From Photobacterium sp. GJ3 (GTDB lineage Bacteria > Pseudomonadota > Gammaproteobacteria > Enterobacterales > Vibrionaceae), in contig NZ_CP073578.1 in the NCBI RefSeq assembly GCF_018199995.1, positions 3,038,001 to 3,102,000 on the forward strand: a DNA stretch of 64,000 nucleotides, given 5' to 3'. Below, one piece after another: positions 1 to 9,920 of this stretch. Below the pieces are notes generated by a model that saw nothing but the letters and a program-made list of their open reading frames with translations, searched no databases and was not told the DNA's origin. A program made the position numbers and the translations under genes. Position 1 is the first letter of the stretch; the number at the start of each line of letters is the position of its first letter.

Positions 1-1206
1 TGGGGATCGGATGCATTAGTTCTTACTGTATTACAAACCTATGATGCTATGACTTCCGATGTTTTGCTTGCTATTCCTTTATATGTATTGATGGCTAGCA
101 TACTTCAACGCTCAGGAATTATAGAATCATTATATCGGGCGATGGAGTTATGGTTTTGTCGGTTACCCGGGGGATTAGCCATTGGAACCGTTGTCATTTG
201 CACTATCATGGCAGCCATGACAGGTATTGTTGGTGCTGCCGTAGCTGCCATGGGGATACTTGCACTGCCATCAATGCTGCAGAGGGGTTATGAGCCCAAA
301 TTAGCTCTTGGGACAATTTGTGCCGGTGGGACGTTGGGCATTTTGATCCCTCCTTCGATTATCACGATTGTCTATGCATCCACAGCACAAATTTCTGTCG
401 GTAAAATGTTTGCTGCCGGTATTATTCCCGGGCTTGTTCTGTCCTTAGGCTATATGGCCTATATCATGATTCAAGCCATTCTAGATCCCAATAAGGCCCC
501 AAGAGAAACTGATGTACATGTATCTTTTCAGCAGATGATTCAATCACTGAGCTCATTAGTACTTCCTGCATTGATTGTTTTTGCGGTTTTAGGAAGTATC
601 TATGCTGGAATTGCCACTCCCACTGAAGCCGCTGCAGTTGGCGTGATTGGTGCTCTAATTTCTTCCGCTTGTCAACGTGAGCTCAATTTAAAAAATCTAC
701 GTGGTGCAGCATTTGATACACTTCGAGTGACCACCATGATCATGTGGATCACCATTGGTGCCAAAATATTTGTTTCAATATTCACTGGCACTGGTGGTGC
801 CGATTCTTTACTTCAATTTATTCAAAACCTTGAGTTCAATCGATGGATAATTTTACTTTCAATGATGATCGTTCTAATTTTTCTCGGTTTATTTCTCGAT
901 GAAGTTGGGATTATCCTACTCTGCGTACCTGTATTTTTACCCATTATCAAAGCACTTCATTTCGATCCGCTGTGGTTTGGTGTTCTGTTTTTAATTACCG
1001 CACAAATGGCATATATAACCCCACCATTTGGTTATACACTTTTTTATATTAAAGGTGTTTTACCTAAAGAAATTCGTATGGAAACTGTTTATCGAGCTAT
1101 TATCCCTTTCCTTATCATACAAGCTGCAGCATTAGTTTTATTTGTTTTATATCCCGACCTCGTGACATGGCTACCCAATCAAATCGTAGGTGTACCACAC
1201 CCTTAA
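1..1206 (+). CDS. TRAP transporter large permease (DctM-type), 5' end cut by window edge
   Basis: The reading frame is open from the first base, so the start codon lies outside the window. About 401 residues are visible, most of a DctM protein (usually about 425). The sequence is a chain of hydrophobic helices with the family's glycine- and proline-rich stretches GILIPPSIITIVYA and GIATPTEAAAVGVIGA, and a C-terminal LITAQMAYITPPFGY. DctM subunits form the inner-membrane channel of tripartite ATP-independent periplasmic transporters, which import organic acids by Na+ symport with a periplasmic binding protein and a small DctQ subunit. Those two partners should lie just upstream. The stop is 18 nt before an HMG-CoA reductase gene, so the likely substrate is mevalonate or a related branched acid; this is inference from context only. 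Local base composition is AT-rich compared with the genes after 3530. Confidence 0.9.
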   Translation, partial: WGSDALVLTVLQTYDAMTSDVLLAIPLYVLMASILQRSGIIESLYRAMELWFCRLPGGLAIGTVVICTIMAAMTGIVGAAVAAMGILALPSMLQRGYEPKLALGTICAGGTLGILIPPSIITIVYASTAQISVGKMFAAGIIPGLVLSLGYMAYIMIQAILDPNKAPRETDVHVSFQQMIQSLSSLVLPALIVFAVLGSIYAGIATPTEAAAVGVIGALISSACQRELNLKNLRGAAFDTLRVTTMIMWITIGAKIFVSIFTGTGGADSLLQFIQNLEFNRWIILLSMMIVLIFLGLFLDEVGIILLCVPVFLPIIKALHFDPLWFGVLFLITAQMAYITPPFGYTLFYIKGVLPKEIRMETVYRAIIPFLIIQAAALVLFVLYPDLVTWLPNQIVGVPHP

Positions 1207-1224
1207 ACACTGGAGATAATTAGT

Positions 1225-2490
1225 ATGACAACAACATCACGTCTTCCTGGATTACATAAGCTCTCCCCTCTGGAACGCTTACACAAATTATCTGAAGCAA
1301 CAGCATTAAGTCAGTCAAGCATCGAGCATCTTGCAAATATGGGGAACTTGAACACTGCCACTGCTGACTCGATGGTAGAAAATGTCATTGGCACTATGAA
1401 TATTCCGCTTGGTATTGCCACCAACATGATCATTGATGGTTTGGATATTTTGATTCCCATGGCAACAGAAGAGTCTTCTGTCATCGCTGCTGTCTGTAAT
1501 GCTGCCCGACAATGCCGCAATACGGGCGGATTCACAACCGCGTCCTCGGGCTCATTAATGATTGCTCAAATCCAGCTGGTCGATGTGCCAAATCCGGCAT
1601 TTGCCCGTTTACAGATCCTCGAGCGACTAAACGAGATCAAAATGATCTGTGATGAAACAGACCCGGTTTTATTAAAACATGGCGGCGGCTTTCGCGATAT
1701 TGAAGTCAGAACTTTAGCGAGTCGTGCATCATCAATGGTCATCACACATTTAATTGTTGATACACGCGATGCTATGGGAGCTAACGCAGTCAATTCCATG
1801 GCAGAAGCGGTAGCACCATATATTGCCCAGTGGACAGGAGGACGATGTTATTTACGTATTCTATCCAATTTAGCCGACCGTCGCTTAGCTCGGGCTCGTG
1901 CGACCTGGTCGCTTGAAGAGATTGGGGGAGCCGAAGTTCGGGACGGTATTCTGTCTGCCTTTGAGTTTGCTGATATAGATCCATACCGTGCCGCAACACA
2001 TAACAAAGGAATCATGAATGGCGTGAGCGCAGTCGTGCTAGCAACAGGCAACGATACACGGGCTGTTGAAGCGGGTGCACATGCATACGCAGCTCGAAGT
2101 GGCCAATATCGCTCTCTGACTCAATGGGGAATTGATGGGGACGGTAACCTCACGGGATCAATTGAAATCCCTCTTGCCGTTGGATTAATTGGCGGTGCAA
2201 CACGCTCTCACCCAACCGCTTCAATTGCACTGGAGATCATGAATATCCAAACAGCAGAGCAACTGGCCCGTACCATTGCAGCTGTTGGTCTTGCTCAGAA
2301 TTTTTCTGCACTCAAAGCATTAGCGACAACAGGCATCCAAAAAGGCCACATGGCATTGCATGCAAAAAACATCGCAGTCATGGCCGGCGCTCTTGGTGAT
2401 GAAATTGAGACTGTGGCTTCCCAACTCGTGGCTCAAGGTAAAATTCGAGTCGACATTGCGGAAGAAATCTTAACATCATTACGTCAATAG
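1225..2490 (+). CDS. mvaA: Hydroxymethylglutaryl-CoA reductase, class II (degradative type)
   Basis: 421 residues that follow the Pseudomonas mevalonii enzyme (428 aa) along their whole length as I remember it. By family alignment the catalytic residues are present: Glu83 in MATEESSVIAA, Lys261 in HNKGIMNG, Asp277 in ATGNDTRA and His375 in KGHMALHA. The dinucleotide motif DAMGAN sits at 182-187. A GGAG ribosome site lies 9 nt before the ATG. Class II enzymes in catabolism run towards HMG-CoA, oxidising mevalonate with NAD+ and CoA. Gammaproteobacteria normally make isoprenoids by the MEP route, so a biosynthetic role is unlikely. The downstream gene is HMG-CoA lyase, the next catabolic step, and the upstream gene is a transporter, which supports a mevalonate-utilisation operon. 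Cofactor preference (NADH or NADPH) cannot be read safely by eye. Confidence 0.93.
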   Translation: MTTTSRLPGLHKLSPLERLHKLSEATALSQSSIEHLANMGNLNTATADSMVENVIGTMNIPLGIATNMIIDGLDILIPMATEESSVIAAVCNAARQCRNTGGFTTASSGSLMIAQIQLVDVPNPAFARLQILERLNEIKMICDETDPVLLKHGGGFRDIEVRTLASRASSMVITHLIVDTRDAMGANAVNSMAEAVAPYIAQWTGGRCYLRILSNLADRRLARARATWSLEEIGGAEVRDGILSAFEFADIDPYRAATHNKGIMNGVSAVVLATGNDTRAVEAGAHAYAARSGQYRSLTQWGIDGDGNLTGSIEIPLAVGLIGGATRSHPTASIALEIMNIQTAEQLARTIAAVGLAQNFSALKALATTGIQKGHMALHAKNIAVMAGALGDEIETVASQLVAQGKIRVDIAEEILTSLRQ

Positions 2491-2533
2491 CCATAAAAAA
2501 ACACTCGTATTGACAGCATATAAAAGGTTGATT

Positions 2534-3433
2534 ATGGCAGTACCTCAGTACGTTAAAATCGTTGAAGTTGGTCCACGTGATGGACTGCAACATGAATCTC
2601 AAATCCTTTCGCTTGAGAATAAGTTAGCTTTCATTGAACGCCTAAGCCAAACAGGTTTATCGGTTATTGAAGCTGGGGCTTTCGTTTCTCCTCGATGGGT
2701 CCCCCAAATGGCCGATAGCCAAGCAGTTTTCAAAGCTATCGTGAAACACTCTGGCGTTTCATATCCCGTACTTGTTCCTAATATGAAAGGTTTTGAATTA
2801 GCCCAAAGTGTCGGCGTTCAAGAGATTGCAGTTTTTACCGCGGCCTCCGAAAGCTTCTCTCAAAAAAATATAAACTGCTCCATCAGCGAGAGTCTTAAAC
2901 GATTCAAACCCGTAATAAAAGCAGCTCAAAGTTCAGGCATTCGCGTCAGAGGTTACGTCTCTTGTGTTTTAGGATGTCCTTACGAGGGTGATATTCGCCC
3001 TGAAGCTGTTGCTGCTGTCGCCGAAAAGCTTTACCAGATGGGGTGCTATGAAATTTCACTTGGAGACACCATAGGTACTGGTACCCCATTGAAAGCACAA
3101 CAGATGGTCCATGCTGTTGCTGAACGTGTACCTGTTGAACACTTAGCCGCACATTTTCATGACACTTATGGTCAGGCGCTCGCTAATTTATTCGCTGTAC
3201 TTCAGCTAGGTATTTCTACCATCGATAGTTCAGTTGCTGGACTTGGTGGCTGCCCATACGCAAAAGGTGCTTCAGGGAATGTTGCAACAGAAGATGTCAT
3301 CTATATGTTGAATGGTATGGGGATAGAAACTGGCGTTGACTTAAATCAGCTTATCTATGTAACACACTGGCTGGCCCAAACATTAGAAAAAGATATAACC
3401 TCAAAGACGAGTTCCGCAGTGCTCATCAATTAA
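2534..3433 (+). CDS. mvaB: Hydroxymethylglutaryl-CoA lyase
   Basis: 299 residues if translation starts at the ATG at 2534, which has AAAAGG six bases upstream. A TTG at 2510 would add eight residues but has no ribosome site. The enzyme splits HMG-CoA into acetyl-CoA and acetoacetate. HMGL-like TIM-barrel signatures are all visible: VEVGPRDGLQ near the N-terminus, EAGAFVSPRWVPQM, the metal-ligand motif AHFHDTYGQ, and the catalytic-cysteine loop GLGGCPYAKGASGN. It follows the HMG-CoA reductase gene by 43 nt on the same strand, the same pair order as mvaAB in P. mevalonii. No acetoacetyl-CoA synthetase or transferase follows; the operon appears to end here with a strong hairpin at 3491-3520. Confidence 0.93.
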   Translation: MAVPQYVKIVEVGPRDGLQHESQILSLENKLAFIERLSQTGLSVIEAGAFVSPRWVPQMADSQAVFKAIVKHSGVSYPVLVPNMKGFELAQSVGVQEIAVFTAASESFSQKNINCSISESLKRFKPVIKAAQSSGIRVRGYVSCVLGCPYEGDIRPEAVAAVAEKLYQMGCYEISLGDTIGTGTPLKAQQMVHAVAERVPVEHLAAHFHDTYGQALANLFAVLQLGISTIDSSVAGLGGCPYAKGASGNVATEDVIYMLNGMGIETGVDLNQLIYVTHWLAQTLEKDITSKTSSAVLIN

Positions 3434-3490
3434 TGACAACCATCTACCACACTACTTCTACATGAAATTTTAATGAAAAGTATTCAATGC

Positions 3491-3520
3491 GGCTTGAGCA
3501 TATGCATTTATGCTCAAGCC
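3491..3520. terminator. Perfect 12-bp hairpin between mvaB and metH
   Basis: GGCTTGAGCATA (3491-3502) pairs perfectly with TATGCTCAAGCC (3509-3520) around a six-base loop. It lies between the convergent mvaB and metH genes. There is no clean U-tract directly after it on either strand, so it may be a weak bidirectional terminator or an mRNA 3' end protector. Confidence 0.55.
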
Positions 3521-3529
3521 TAATGTTGC

Positions 3530-6500
3530 TTAGTTTAAATTCGGCCCCAGCCATTTCTCGGCTTCTACCTCATCCCAGCCTTTGCGTGCCGCATAACTCA
3601 GCATCTGATCGCGCTGAATCTGCGCCACGGCAAAATAGCGGGATTCCGGATGAGAGAAATACCAGCCTGAAACAGCCGCCCCGGGCCACATCGCAAAGCT
3701 TTCAGTCAGCTTCATTCCCGTATTGGTTTCTGCATCCAGCAGTTTCCAGATCTCGCCCTTCTCCGTATGCTCAGGACAAGCCGGATACCCCGGTGCCGGG
3801 CGAATCCCCTGATACTTTTCACGGATCAGATCGTCATTGGCCAGGTTTTCATCCGGTGCATAGCCCCAAATTTCCTTACGAACCTGCTCGTGCATGCATT
3901 CCGCAAAGGCTTCAGCCAGACGATCAGCCACCGCCTGAATCATGATGGCATTATAATCATCGCCCTTTGCCTTGAACTGCTCGGCAATCTCATACTCACC
4001 AATTCCGCCGGTTACGGCAAAGGCACCAATCCAGTCGGCTTTACCGCTGTCCTTCGGCGCAATGTAATCGGACAGACAGTAATTCGGCCCTTTGGGTTTT
4101 TCGGTTTGCTGACGCAGACCGCGCAGTGTCGTGAACACTTCTGTCCGGGTTTCATCGGTATACACTTCAACGTCATCGCCAATGTTGTTGGCAGGAAACA
4201 GACCGCATACTCCATTCGCCTTAATGCTGCCAGTTGCCTCAATCTCGTCCAGAAGCTGATTGGCATCATCAAATAACCGCTGTGCTTCCTGACCCACCAC
4301 CTCATGGCGCAGAATCGTCGGATACTTGCCACTCAGCGACCAGGTCATGAAGAATGGCGTCCAATCGATATAACGGCGCAGGGTTGCGATATCAAAATCT
4401 TTGAAAACATGGATGCCCGGTTGCTTTGGCACTGGGGGCGTATACGCCTGCCAGTCGATGGCCACCTTGTTTTCACGGGCAACTTCCAGACTCACGGGCG
4501 CGCTGCGCGGACGCTTACGGGCATGCTGCTCACGGACCACCTCGTATTCCTGATCCAGACGCTCAACGAAGGCCGGCCGTTGCGTCTCGGACAGAAGCGC
4601 CGAACAGACGCCAACGGCGCGGGATGCATTGGAAACATACACCACAGGCGCATGATAATTCTGCTCAATCTTCACCGCAGTGTGCGCTTTTGAGGTCGTC
4701 GCACCACCAATCAGGAGCGGGAGTTCAAAGCCCTGACGCTCCATTTCTTTGGCCACATGAACCATCTCATCCAGAGAAGGCGTGATCAGGCCAGACAGAC
4801 CAATAATGTCGACATTCTCTTCACGGGCAACTTTCAGGATTTTGTCGCACGGAACCATGACGCCGAGATCAATGATTTCGAAGTTATTACATTGCAGAAC
4901 GACACCGACAATATTCTTTCCGATATCATGAACATCCCCTTTCACCGTCGCGAGCAGGATCTTTCCGTTACTGCTGCCGGATTGCTTCTCGGCATTGATA
5001 TAAGGTTCCAGATAAGCCACTGCCTGCTTCATCACGCGGGCGGATTTCACCACCTGTGGCAGGAACATTTTCCCTTCACCGAAGAGATCACCCACCACAT
5101 TCATCCCCGCCATCAGCGGACCTTCAATCACTTCCAGCGGTTTGCTGGCGTTCTGGCGGGCTTCTTCCGTATCTTCGACAATGAACTCAGTGATCCCTTT
5201 CACCAATGCATGTGCCAGACGCTTCTCGACGGGCCAGCTTCGCCATTCTGCGGCAGTTTTATCTTCAACGGCTTCGCCGGTGCCCCGGTATTTTTCAGCC
5301 AGATCCAGCAGGCGCTCGGTCGAATCATCTCGTCGATTGAGCACCACATCTTCCACAGCCACCCGGAGCTCTTCCGGCAAATCATCGTAAATCGCCAGCT
5401 GACCGGCGTTCACGATGCCCATATCCATTCCATTCTTAAAGCAGTGATACAGGAACACAGCATGGATGGCTTCACGAACCGGCTCGTTTCCACGGAATGA
5501 GAACGACACGTTCGACACGCCCCCGGAGACCATGGCATGCGGCAACGTCCGCTTGATGTCGCCGACCGCTTCAATGAAGTCCACCGCGTAGTTGTTGTGC
5601 TCCTCAATTCCGGTCGCGACTGCAAAGATATTTGGGTCGAAGATAATATCTTCCGGCGGGAAGCCAACCTCATCAACCAGGACGCGATACGCATTGGTAC
5701 AGATCTCTATCTTCCGCTCCCGGGTATCCGCCTGACCCACTTCATCGAAAGCCATCACAATCACCGCCGCTCCATAACGACGGATCAGTTTGGCCTGCTC
5801 AACAAACTTCTCTTTGCCTTCTTTGAGTGAGATTGAGTTGACGATCGGTTTGCCCTGCACGCATTTCAGGCCGGCTTCCAGAATTTCCCACTTCGAGGAG
5901 TCGATCATGATCGGAACACGGGAAATCTCTGGCTCAGAGGCGCACAAATTCAGAAAGCGCACCATGGCTGCTTCCGCATCCAGCATGCCCTCATCCATAT
6001 TGATGTCGATGATCTGCGCGCCGGCTTCAACCTGCTGACGGGCAACTTCCAGTGCTTCGTCGTACAATTCCTCTTTAATCAGACGACGAAAACGAGCCGA
6101 ACCTGTCACATTGGTCCGCTCACCCACGTTCACAAACAAGGTCTCTTTTTCTATCGTCAGTGGCTCCAGCCCTGATAAGCGGCAAGCCACAGACAGTTCA
6201 GGAAGTTGCCGGGGTTTGACGTTTGCAGTCACCCGCGCCATTTCACGGATATGTTCCGGCGTTGTGCCACAGCAGCCACCAACCAGATTGAGAAAGCCCG
6301 ATTCAGCCCACTCCCGGATATGCTCAGCCATCTCAGCGGCTTCAAGATCGTATTCACCAAATGCATTCGGCAGGCCAGCGTTGGGGTGTGCTGAAACGGC
6401 ACACTCAGAGATCCGGGACAACTCCTCCACATACTGTCGCAATTCATCCGGCCCCAGTGCACAGTTCAGACCAAAGGAGATCGGCTTCACGTGCCGCAGG

Positions 6501-7201
6501 GAGTTATAAAAGGCTTCCGTTGTCTGGCCAGACAGTGTCCGGCCAGATGCATCGGTGATCGTACCGGAAATCATCACTGGCAAGGTTTGCCCAAGCTCTT
6601 CGAAGACACTATCTACGGCAAATGCGCAGGCTTTGGCATTCAGCGTGTCGAATATCGTCTCGATCAGGATGAGGTCCGAACCACCCCGGATTAGGGCTCG
6701 GGTAGATTCGGCGTAAGCAGTCACTAACTGATCAAAGGTGACATTGCGGAAGCTAGGGTCATTGACGTCTGGCGAAATTGAGCAGGTCCGGTTGGTCGGA
6801 CCGAGCACACCCGCCACAAAACGAGGTTTATCCGGTGTTTTTGCCGTCCACTCATCCGCAACCTGACGCGCCAGTCTGGCCGCTTCGAAATTAATCTCGG
6901 CACTCAGACTTTCCATGTCATAGTCGGCCATCGCAATGGTGGTGGCATTAAAAGTATTGGTCTCCAGGATATCGGCACCGGCTTCCAGATAGGCCGCATG
7001 AATGTCCCGAATCAGTTGCGGTTGCGTCAGCACCAGCAGGTCATTATTGCCTTTCAGATCGGAGTGCCAATCTGAAAAACGTTCCCCGCGATAATCCTCT
7101 TCTTCCAGCTTATAGCTTTGGATCATGGTGCCCATGCCACCATCGATGATCAGGATCTGTTCTTTCAACCGCTGTTGTATTCTATCCGTTCCCTTCGACA
7201 C
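3530..7201 (-). CDS. metH: Cobalamin-dependent methionine synthase
   Basis: 1223 residues, the normal length for MetH. It transfers the methyl group of methyltetrahydrofolate to homocysteine through methylcobalamin. Modules in order: homocysteine-binding barrel (about 1-330) with the zinc ligands Cys247 and Cys310/Cys311 ([11 protein letters not shown]), pterin-binding barrel (about 355-615), helical cap, B12-binding Rossmann domain with the base-off motif DVHDIGKN near residue 755, and the C-terminal AdoMet-binding reactivation domain (about 900-1223). The start is a GTG with AAGGAAG before it, and it aligns with the E. coli N-terminus ([15 protein letters not shown]). A tandem MetJ-type box lies 58 nt upstream, indicating repression by MetJ with S-adenosylmethionine. 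It is divergent from the CPA1 antiporter gene. Confidence 0.98.
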   Translation of the reverse strand: MSKGTDRIQQRLKEQILIIDGGMGTMIQSYKLEEEDYRGERFSDWHSDLKGNNDLLVLTQPQLIRDIHAAYLEAGADILETNTFNATTIAMADYDMESLSAEINFEAARLARQVADEWTAKTPDKPRFVAGVLGPTNRTCSISPDVNDPSFRNVTFDQLVTAYAESTRALIRGGSDLILIETIFDTLNAKACAFAVDSVFEELGQTLPVMISGTITDASGRTLSGQTTEAFYNSLRHVKPISFGLNCALGPDELRQYVEELSRISECAVSAHPNAGLPNAFGEYDLEAAEMAEHIREWAESGFLNLVGGCCGTTPEHIREMARVTANVKPRQLPELSVACRLSGLEPLTIEKETLFVNVGERTNVTGSARFRRLIKEELYDEALEVARQQVEAGAQIIDINMDEGMLDAEAAMVRFLNLCASEPEISRVPIMIDSSKWEILEAGLKCVQGKPIVNSISLKEGKEKFVEQAKLIRRYGAAVIVMAFDEVGQADTRERKIEICTNAYRVLVDEVGFPPEDIIFDPNIFAVATGIEEHNNYAVDFIEAVGDIKRTLPHAMVSGGVSNVSFSFRGNEPVREAIHAVFLYHCFKNGMDMGIVNAGQLAIYDDLPEELRVAVEDVVLNRRDDSTERLLDLAEKYRGTGEAVEDKTAAEWRSWPVEKRLAHALVKGITEFIVEDTEEARQNASKPLEVIEGPLMAGMNVVGDLFGEGKMFLPQVVKSARVMKQAVAYLEPYINAEKQSGSSNGKILLATVKGDVHDIGKNIVGVVLQCNNFEIIDLGVMVPCDKILKVAREENVDIIGLSGLITPSLDEMVHVAKEMERQGFELPLLIGGATTSKAHTAVKIEQNYHAPVVYVSNASRAVGVCSALLSETQRPAFVERLDQEYEVVREQHARKRPRSAPVSLEVARENKVAIDWQAYTPPVPKQPGIHVFKDFDIATLRRYIDWTPFFMTWSLSGKYPTILRHEVVGQEAQRLFDDANQLLDEIEATGSIKANGVCGLFPANNIGDDVEVYTDETRTEVFTTLRGLRQQTEKPKGPNYCLSDYIAPKDSGKADWIGAFAVTGGIGEYEIAEQFKAKGDDYNAIMIQAVADRLAEAFAECMHEQVRKEIWGYAPDENLANDDLIREKYQGIRPAPGYPACPEHTEKGEIWKLLDAETNTGMKLTESFAMWPGAAVSGWYFSHPESRYFAVAQIQRDQMLSYAARKGWDEVEAEKWLGPNLN

Positions 7202-7258
7202 TGCTTACTTCCTTACACTTAAACTTATCAGCTGTTGACATCCTATCACAGCCTGATT

Positions 7259-7282
7259 GGAAATCTAGACGTCTATACATCG
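7259..7282. promoter_or_regulatory. MetJ box array upstream of metH
   Basis: Three consecutive 8-mers match the met-box consensus AGACGTCT at 5/8 (7259-7266), 8/8 (7267-7274) and 5/8 (7275-7282). MetJ binds cooperatively to two or more adjacent boxes with S-adenosylmethionine as corepressor. The site is 58 nt upstream of the metH start and about 118 nt before the divergent antiporter gene. Confidence 0.75.
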
Positions 7283-7400
7283 TTTGCGAAAACTAATTCT
7301 TCAAGGATAAGCTCAAAGTTTTTATGGCTATCACGAGCTTGAGCATTTATATTTTGTCACAATTTTTGCGTTACACTTTTTCAACAGATGAGGACCAAGG

Positions 7401-8738
7401 ATGTCGGTATACAGTACCCTCTGTTTTCTCGCCGCTGCTGCGATGGCTATTGCCTTTATTAACCACAAAATAGGCAAGATGCAAACCACAATTGCTATCA
7501 CAGCAGGTGCCATTGTTTTATCACTCGGGATTGTGATCGCAGGCCACAATGGCTGGTTTCATCTGGAAGAAATTGCTGCTGAGCAACTGGGGCAAATCGA
7601 TTTCGAGAGCTTCCTGCTCAAAGGGATCCTTGGCTTTCTGCTGTTTGCCGGGGGATTGGGGATCAAACTGCCGCATCTTGAAGATCAGAAATGGGAGATT
7701 GCCATTCTGGCCTTGGGAGCCACCCTCTTTTCGACATTCTTTATCGGGGGCGCACTGTGGTGGATTTGTCAGACACTGGGCATCCAGTTTGACCTGATCT
7801 ACTGCCTGCTGTTTGGGGCACTGATTTCACCAACAGACCCGATCGCCGTCCTGGCGATTGTGAAAAAGTTACACGCCCCCCGCCGTATTTCAACCCAGAT
7901 TGAGGGCGAGTCACTGTTCAATGATGGCTTCGGTCTGGTCATTTTTGTCACACTCTTCACCATTGCGTTTGGTGATGAAGCGCCAACCATTCTGGGCGTC
8001 GGTCATCTGTTCCTGCAGGAAGCCATCGGTGGCATCACTTACGGTTTCGTGCTGGGTCTGCTGTTCCACTATTTGATTAGTTCCACCGATGATCACTCCA
8101 TGGAACTACTGTTAACGCTGGGCATCCCAACGGCAGGATATGCGTTTGCAGATATCATTCATGTTTCTGGGCCACTTGCGATGGTGGTGTCTGGCATTAT
8201 GATCGGGAACTGGACCCGCTATATTGGTTTTTCCAAAGAAAGTGAGGACCACCTGGATCACTTCTGGGAACTTGTTGACGAATTCCTCAATGGTGTCCTA
8301 TTCCTGCTGATCGGGATGAGTATGCTGTCGTTCAGTTTTCACGAAGAGGACTGGACGCTGATGGTCATCGCTGTGCCACTGGTGCTGCTGGCGCGTTTTC
8401 TGAGCGTCAAACTGTCTTACATCGGCTTTAAACGGTTCCGGAAATACAACCCGGAATCGGTGAAGATCCTCACCTGGGGTGGCCTGCGTGGCGGTCTGGC
8501 TCTCGCGATGGCCATGGCGATTCCCGCGGGCGTCATTGTGATCCCGGAGAAAAACATCGACGTAAAGGAGCTGATTCTGGTCATGACATACTCCGTGGTG
8601 GTGTTCTCTATCCTGATCCAGGGTTCGACAATTACGCCAATGATTGAGAAAGCCAAAGCCTGGGAAGCCAAACACAATCAAAAAGAAGCTGGCAGTAAAC
8701 AAGCCAGCACTCAGACCGAGACAGACCCGAGGTCCTGA
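7401..8738 (+). CDS. CPA1-family Na+/H+ antiporter (NhaP-like)
   Basis: 445 residues with about twelve hydrophobic segments. It exchanges cytoplasmic Na+ (or K+) for H+ at the inner membrane, in pH and salt homeostasis. Family signatures are clear: the ion-binding SPTDPIAVLAIVKK (Asp of the TDP motif), EGESLFNDGFGLVIF with the ND pair, and TWGGLRGGLALAMA near residue 360. The C-terminal tail is short and hydrophilic, with no RCK or TrkA-C domain. The start ATG at 7401 has AAGG close by. It is monocistronic, divergent from metH and convergent with metA, ending at a strong bidirectional terminator. Exact ion specificity cannot be inferred, so no symbol is given. Confidence 0.92.
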   Translation: MSVYSTLCFLAAAAMAIAFINHKIGKMQTTIAITAGAIVLSLGIVIAGHNGWFHLEEIAAEQLGQIDFESFLLKGILGFLLFAGGLGIKLPHLEDQKWEIAILALGATLFSTFFIGGALWWICQTLGIQFDLIYCLLFGALISPTDPIAVLAIVKKLHAPRRISTQIEGESLFNDGFGLVIFVTLFTIAFGDEAPTILGVGHLFLQEAIGGITYGFVLGLLFHYLISSTDDHSMELLLTLGIPTAGYAFADIIHVSGPLAMVVSGIMIGNWTRYIGFSKESEDHLDHFWELVDEFLNGVLFLLIGMSMLSFSFHEEDWTLMVIAVPLVLLARFLSVKLSYIGFKRFRKYNPESVKILTWGGLRGGLALAMAMAIPAGVIVIPEKNIDVKELILVMTYSVVVFSILIQGSTITPMIEKAKAWEAKHNQKEAGSKQASTQTETDPRS

Positions 8739-8750
8739 AATCCCCCAAAT

Positions 8751-8783
8751 AAAAAAAGACCTGCAATGTGCAGGTCTTTTTTT
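8751..8783. terminator. Bidirectional terminator between the antiporter gene and metA
   Basis: AGACCTGCA (8757-8765) pairs with TGCAGGTCT (8769-8777) around a 3-nt loop, flanked by an A-tract on the left and a T-tract on the right. It can end both convergent transcripts. Confidence 0.92.
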
Positions 8784-8797
8784 ATTTCTCGCGAATA

Positions 8798-9742
8798 TCA
8801 ATCGTCATCTTTGGTAAATTTGTCTTCCGAGAAGTGGTCTAAATCGTAAGGTGTCTGCTGATAAACACAGTAGTTCAACCAATTTGAAAATAACAGATGA
8901 CCATGACTGCGCCAGCTTGCTGAAGGTTCATGATCCGGATTGTCATCACGGTAGTAATTCACCGGAATGTTCGGCTCCATCCCTTCCCCTAAGTCACGCA
9001 TGTATTCATGATGCAGTGTCTTGGCATCATATTCAGGATGACCCGTCACGAAGACACTTCGCTTATCTTTGGTTGTCGCCAGATAAACCCCGGCTTGCTC
9101 AGATGTTGCCAGAATATCCAAATCGGTATGCTGAGTCAGAAAGTCTGCAGAGAAATCCGCATATCTTGAATGCGGCGCTAGGAAGGTATCATCAAATCCA
9201 CGCAGCAGCGGATGATGCGGGTGATGTGTGGTATGTGTATAGATACCCGATAGTTTTTCTTTCCGGGTCCGCTTTGGCAGGTCATACATTAACTTCAACC
9301 CTGCCTGCGCCGCCCAGCAAACATACATGGTCGACGTGACATGCCCTTTGGCCCAATTCAAAATGGCCTGAATTTCCTCCCAGTAAAGCACATCCTCAAA
9401 CTGAACCAGACCAAGTGGCGCTCCCGTGACAATCAGTCCGTCGAAATTACGGTTCTTCACCATCTCAAACTGGCGATAAAAGGTATCTAAGTGCTCAGTC
9501 GGTGTATTCTTGGTTGGGCGATTATCAATACGAAGCAACTCGACATCAACCTGAAGGGGGCTATTTGATAACAAACGAAGAAACTGAGTTTCAGTTTCAA
9601 TTTTCTTCGGCATCAGATTCAGCAGCAACACCTTCAGCGGACGAATTTCCTGACTGGCAGCCCGTTTTTCGGACATCACAAAGATATTTTCACCACGTAA
9701 AATATCAGTTGCCGGTAATTGATCAGGAATTTTGATGGGCAT
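8798..9742 (-). CDS. metA: Homoserine O-succinyltransferase
   Basis: 314 residues, close to the 309 of E. coli MetA. It transfers an acyl group to homoserine, the first committed step of methionine synthesis. The nucleophile Cys142 is in CWAAQAG, and His235 and Glu237 are in GHPEYD. Lys46/Lys47 in [11 protein letters not shown] match the conserved acyl-CoA pocket region. Choice of succinyl over acetyl is assumed from gammaproteobacterial relatives; the specificity residue was not checked by alignment. A GGAG site lies before the ATG. A MetJ-type box sits 16 nt upstream of the start. The gene faces away from the rRNA operon terminator and is convergent with the antiporter gene. Confidence 0.96.
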   Translation of the reverse strand: MPIKIPDQLPATDILRGENIFVMSEKRAASQEIRPLKVLLLNLMPKKIETETQFLRLLSNSPLQVDVELLRIDNRPTKNTPTEHLDTFYRQFEMVKNRNFDGLIVTGAPLGLVQFEDVLYWEEIQAILNWAKGHVTSTMYVCWAAQAGLKLMYDLPKRTRKEKLSGIYTHTTHHPHHPLLRGFDDTFLAPHSRYADFSADFLTQHTDLDILATSEQAGVYLATTKDKRSVFVTGHPEYDAKTLHHEYMRDLGEGMEPNIPVNYYRDDNPDHEPSASWRSHGHLLFSNWLNYCVYQQTPYDLDHFSEDKFTKDDD

Positions 9743-9757
9743 ATTCTCACTCCGCTA

Positions 9758-9781
9758 AGATGTTTAGACGTCCAGATACCC
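9758..9781. promoter_or_regulatory. MetJ box array upstream of metA
   Basis: Adjacent 8-mers match AGACGTCT at 6/8 (AGATGTTT, 9758-9765), 7/8 (AGACGTCC, 9766-9773) and 4/8 (9774-9781). The position just before the metA start fits MetJ repression in concert with metH. Confidence 0.7.
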
Positions 9782-9920
9782 AAAAGTTATAGAAAATCAC
9801 GCATGACTGCAAGCAATACCGCATTAAAAGAATTATAGATAAGCGCACTGATATTGAAAAAATCTAATAGAAAGAGAAAGTACAATTGAAGTCGTGAGGG
9901 ATTAAAGAATCGCAGATATG

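Noticed and set aside
3487..6694. Several plus-strand frames opposite metH
   Set aside because: Shadows of a long conserved gene; proline- and serine-rich translations without a family.
7202..7400. A riboswitch (SAM, SAH or cobalamin type) before metH
   Set aside because: The spacer is short, has no visible riboswitch core, and is explained by the MetJ boxes.
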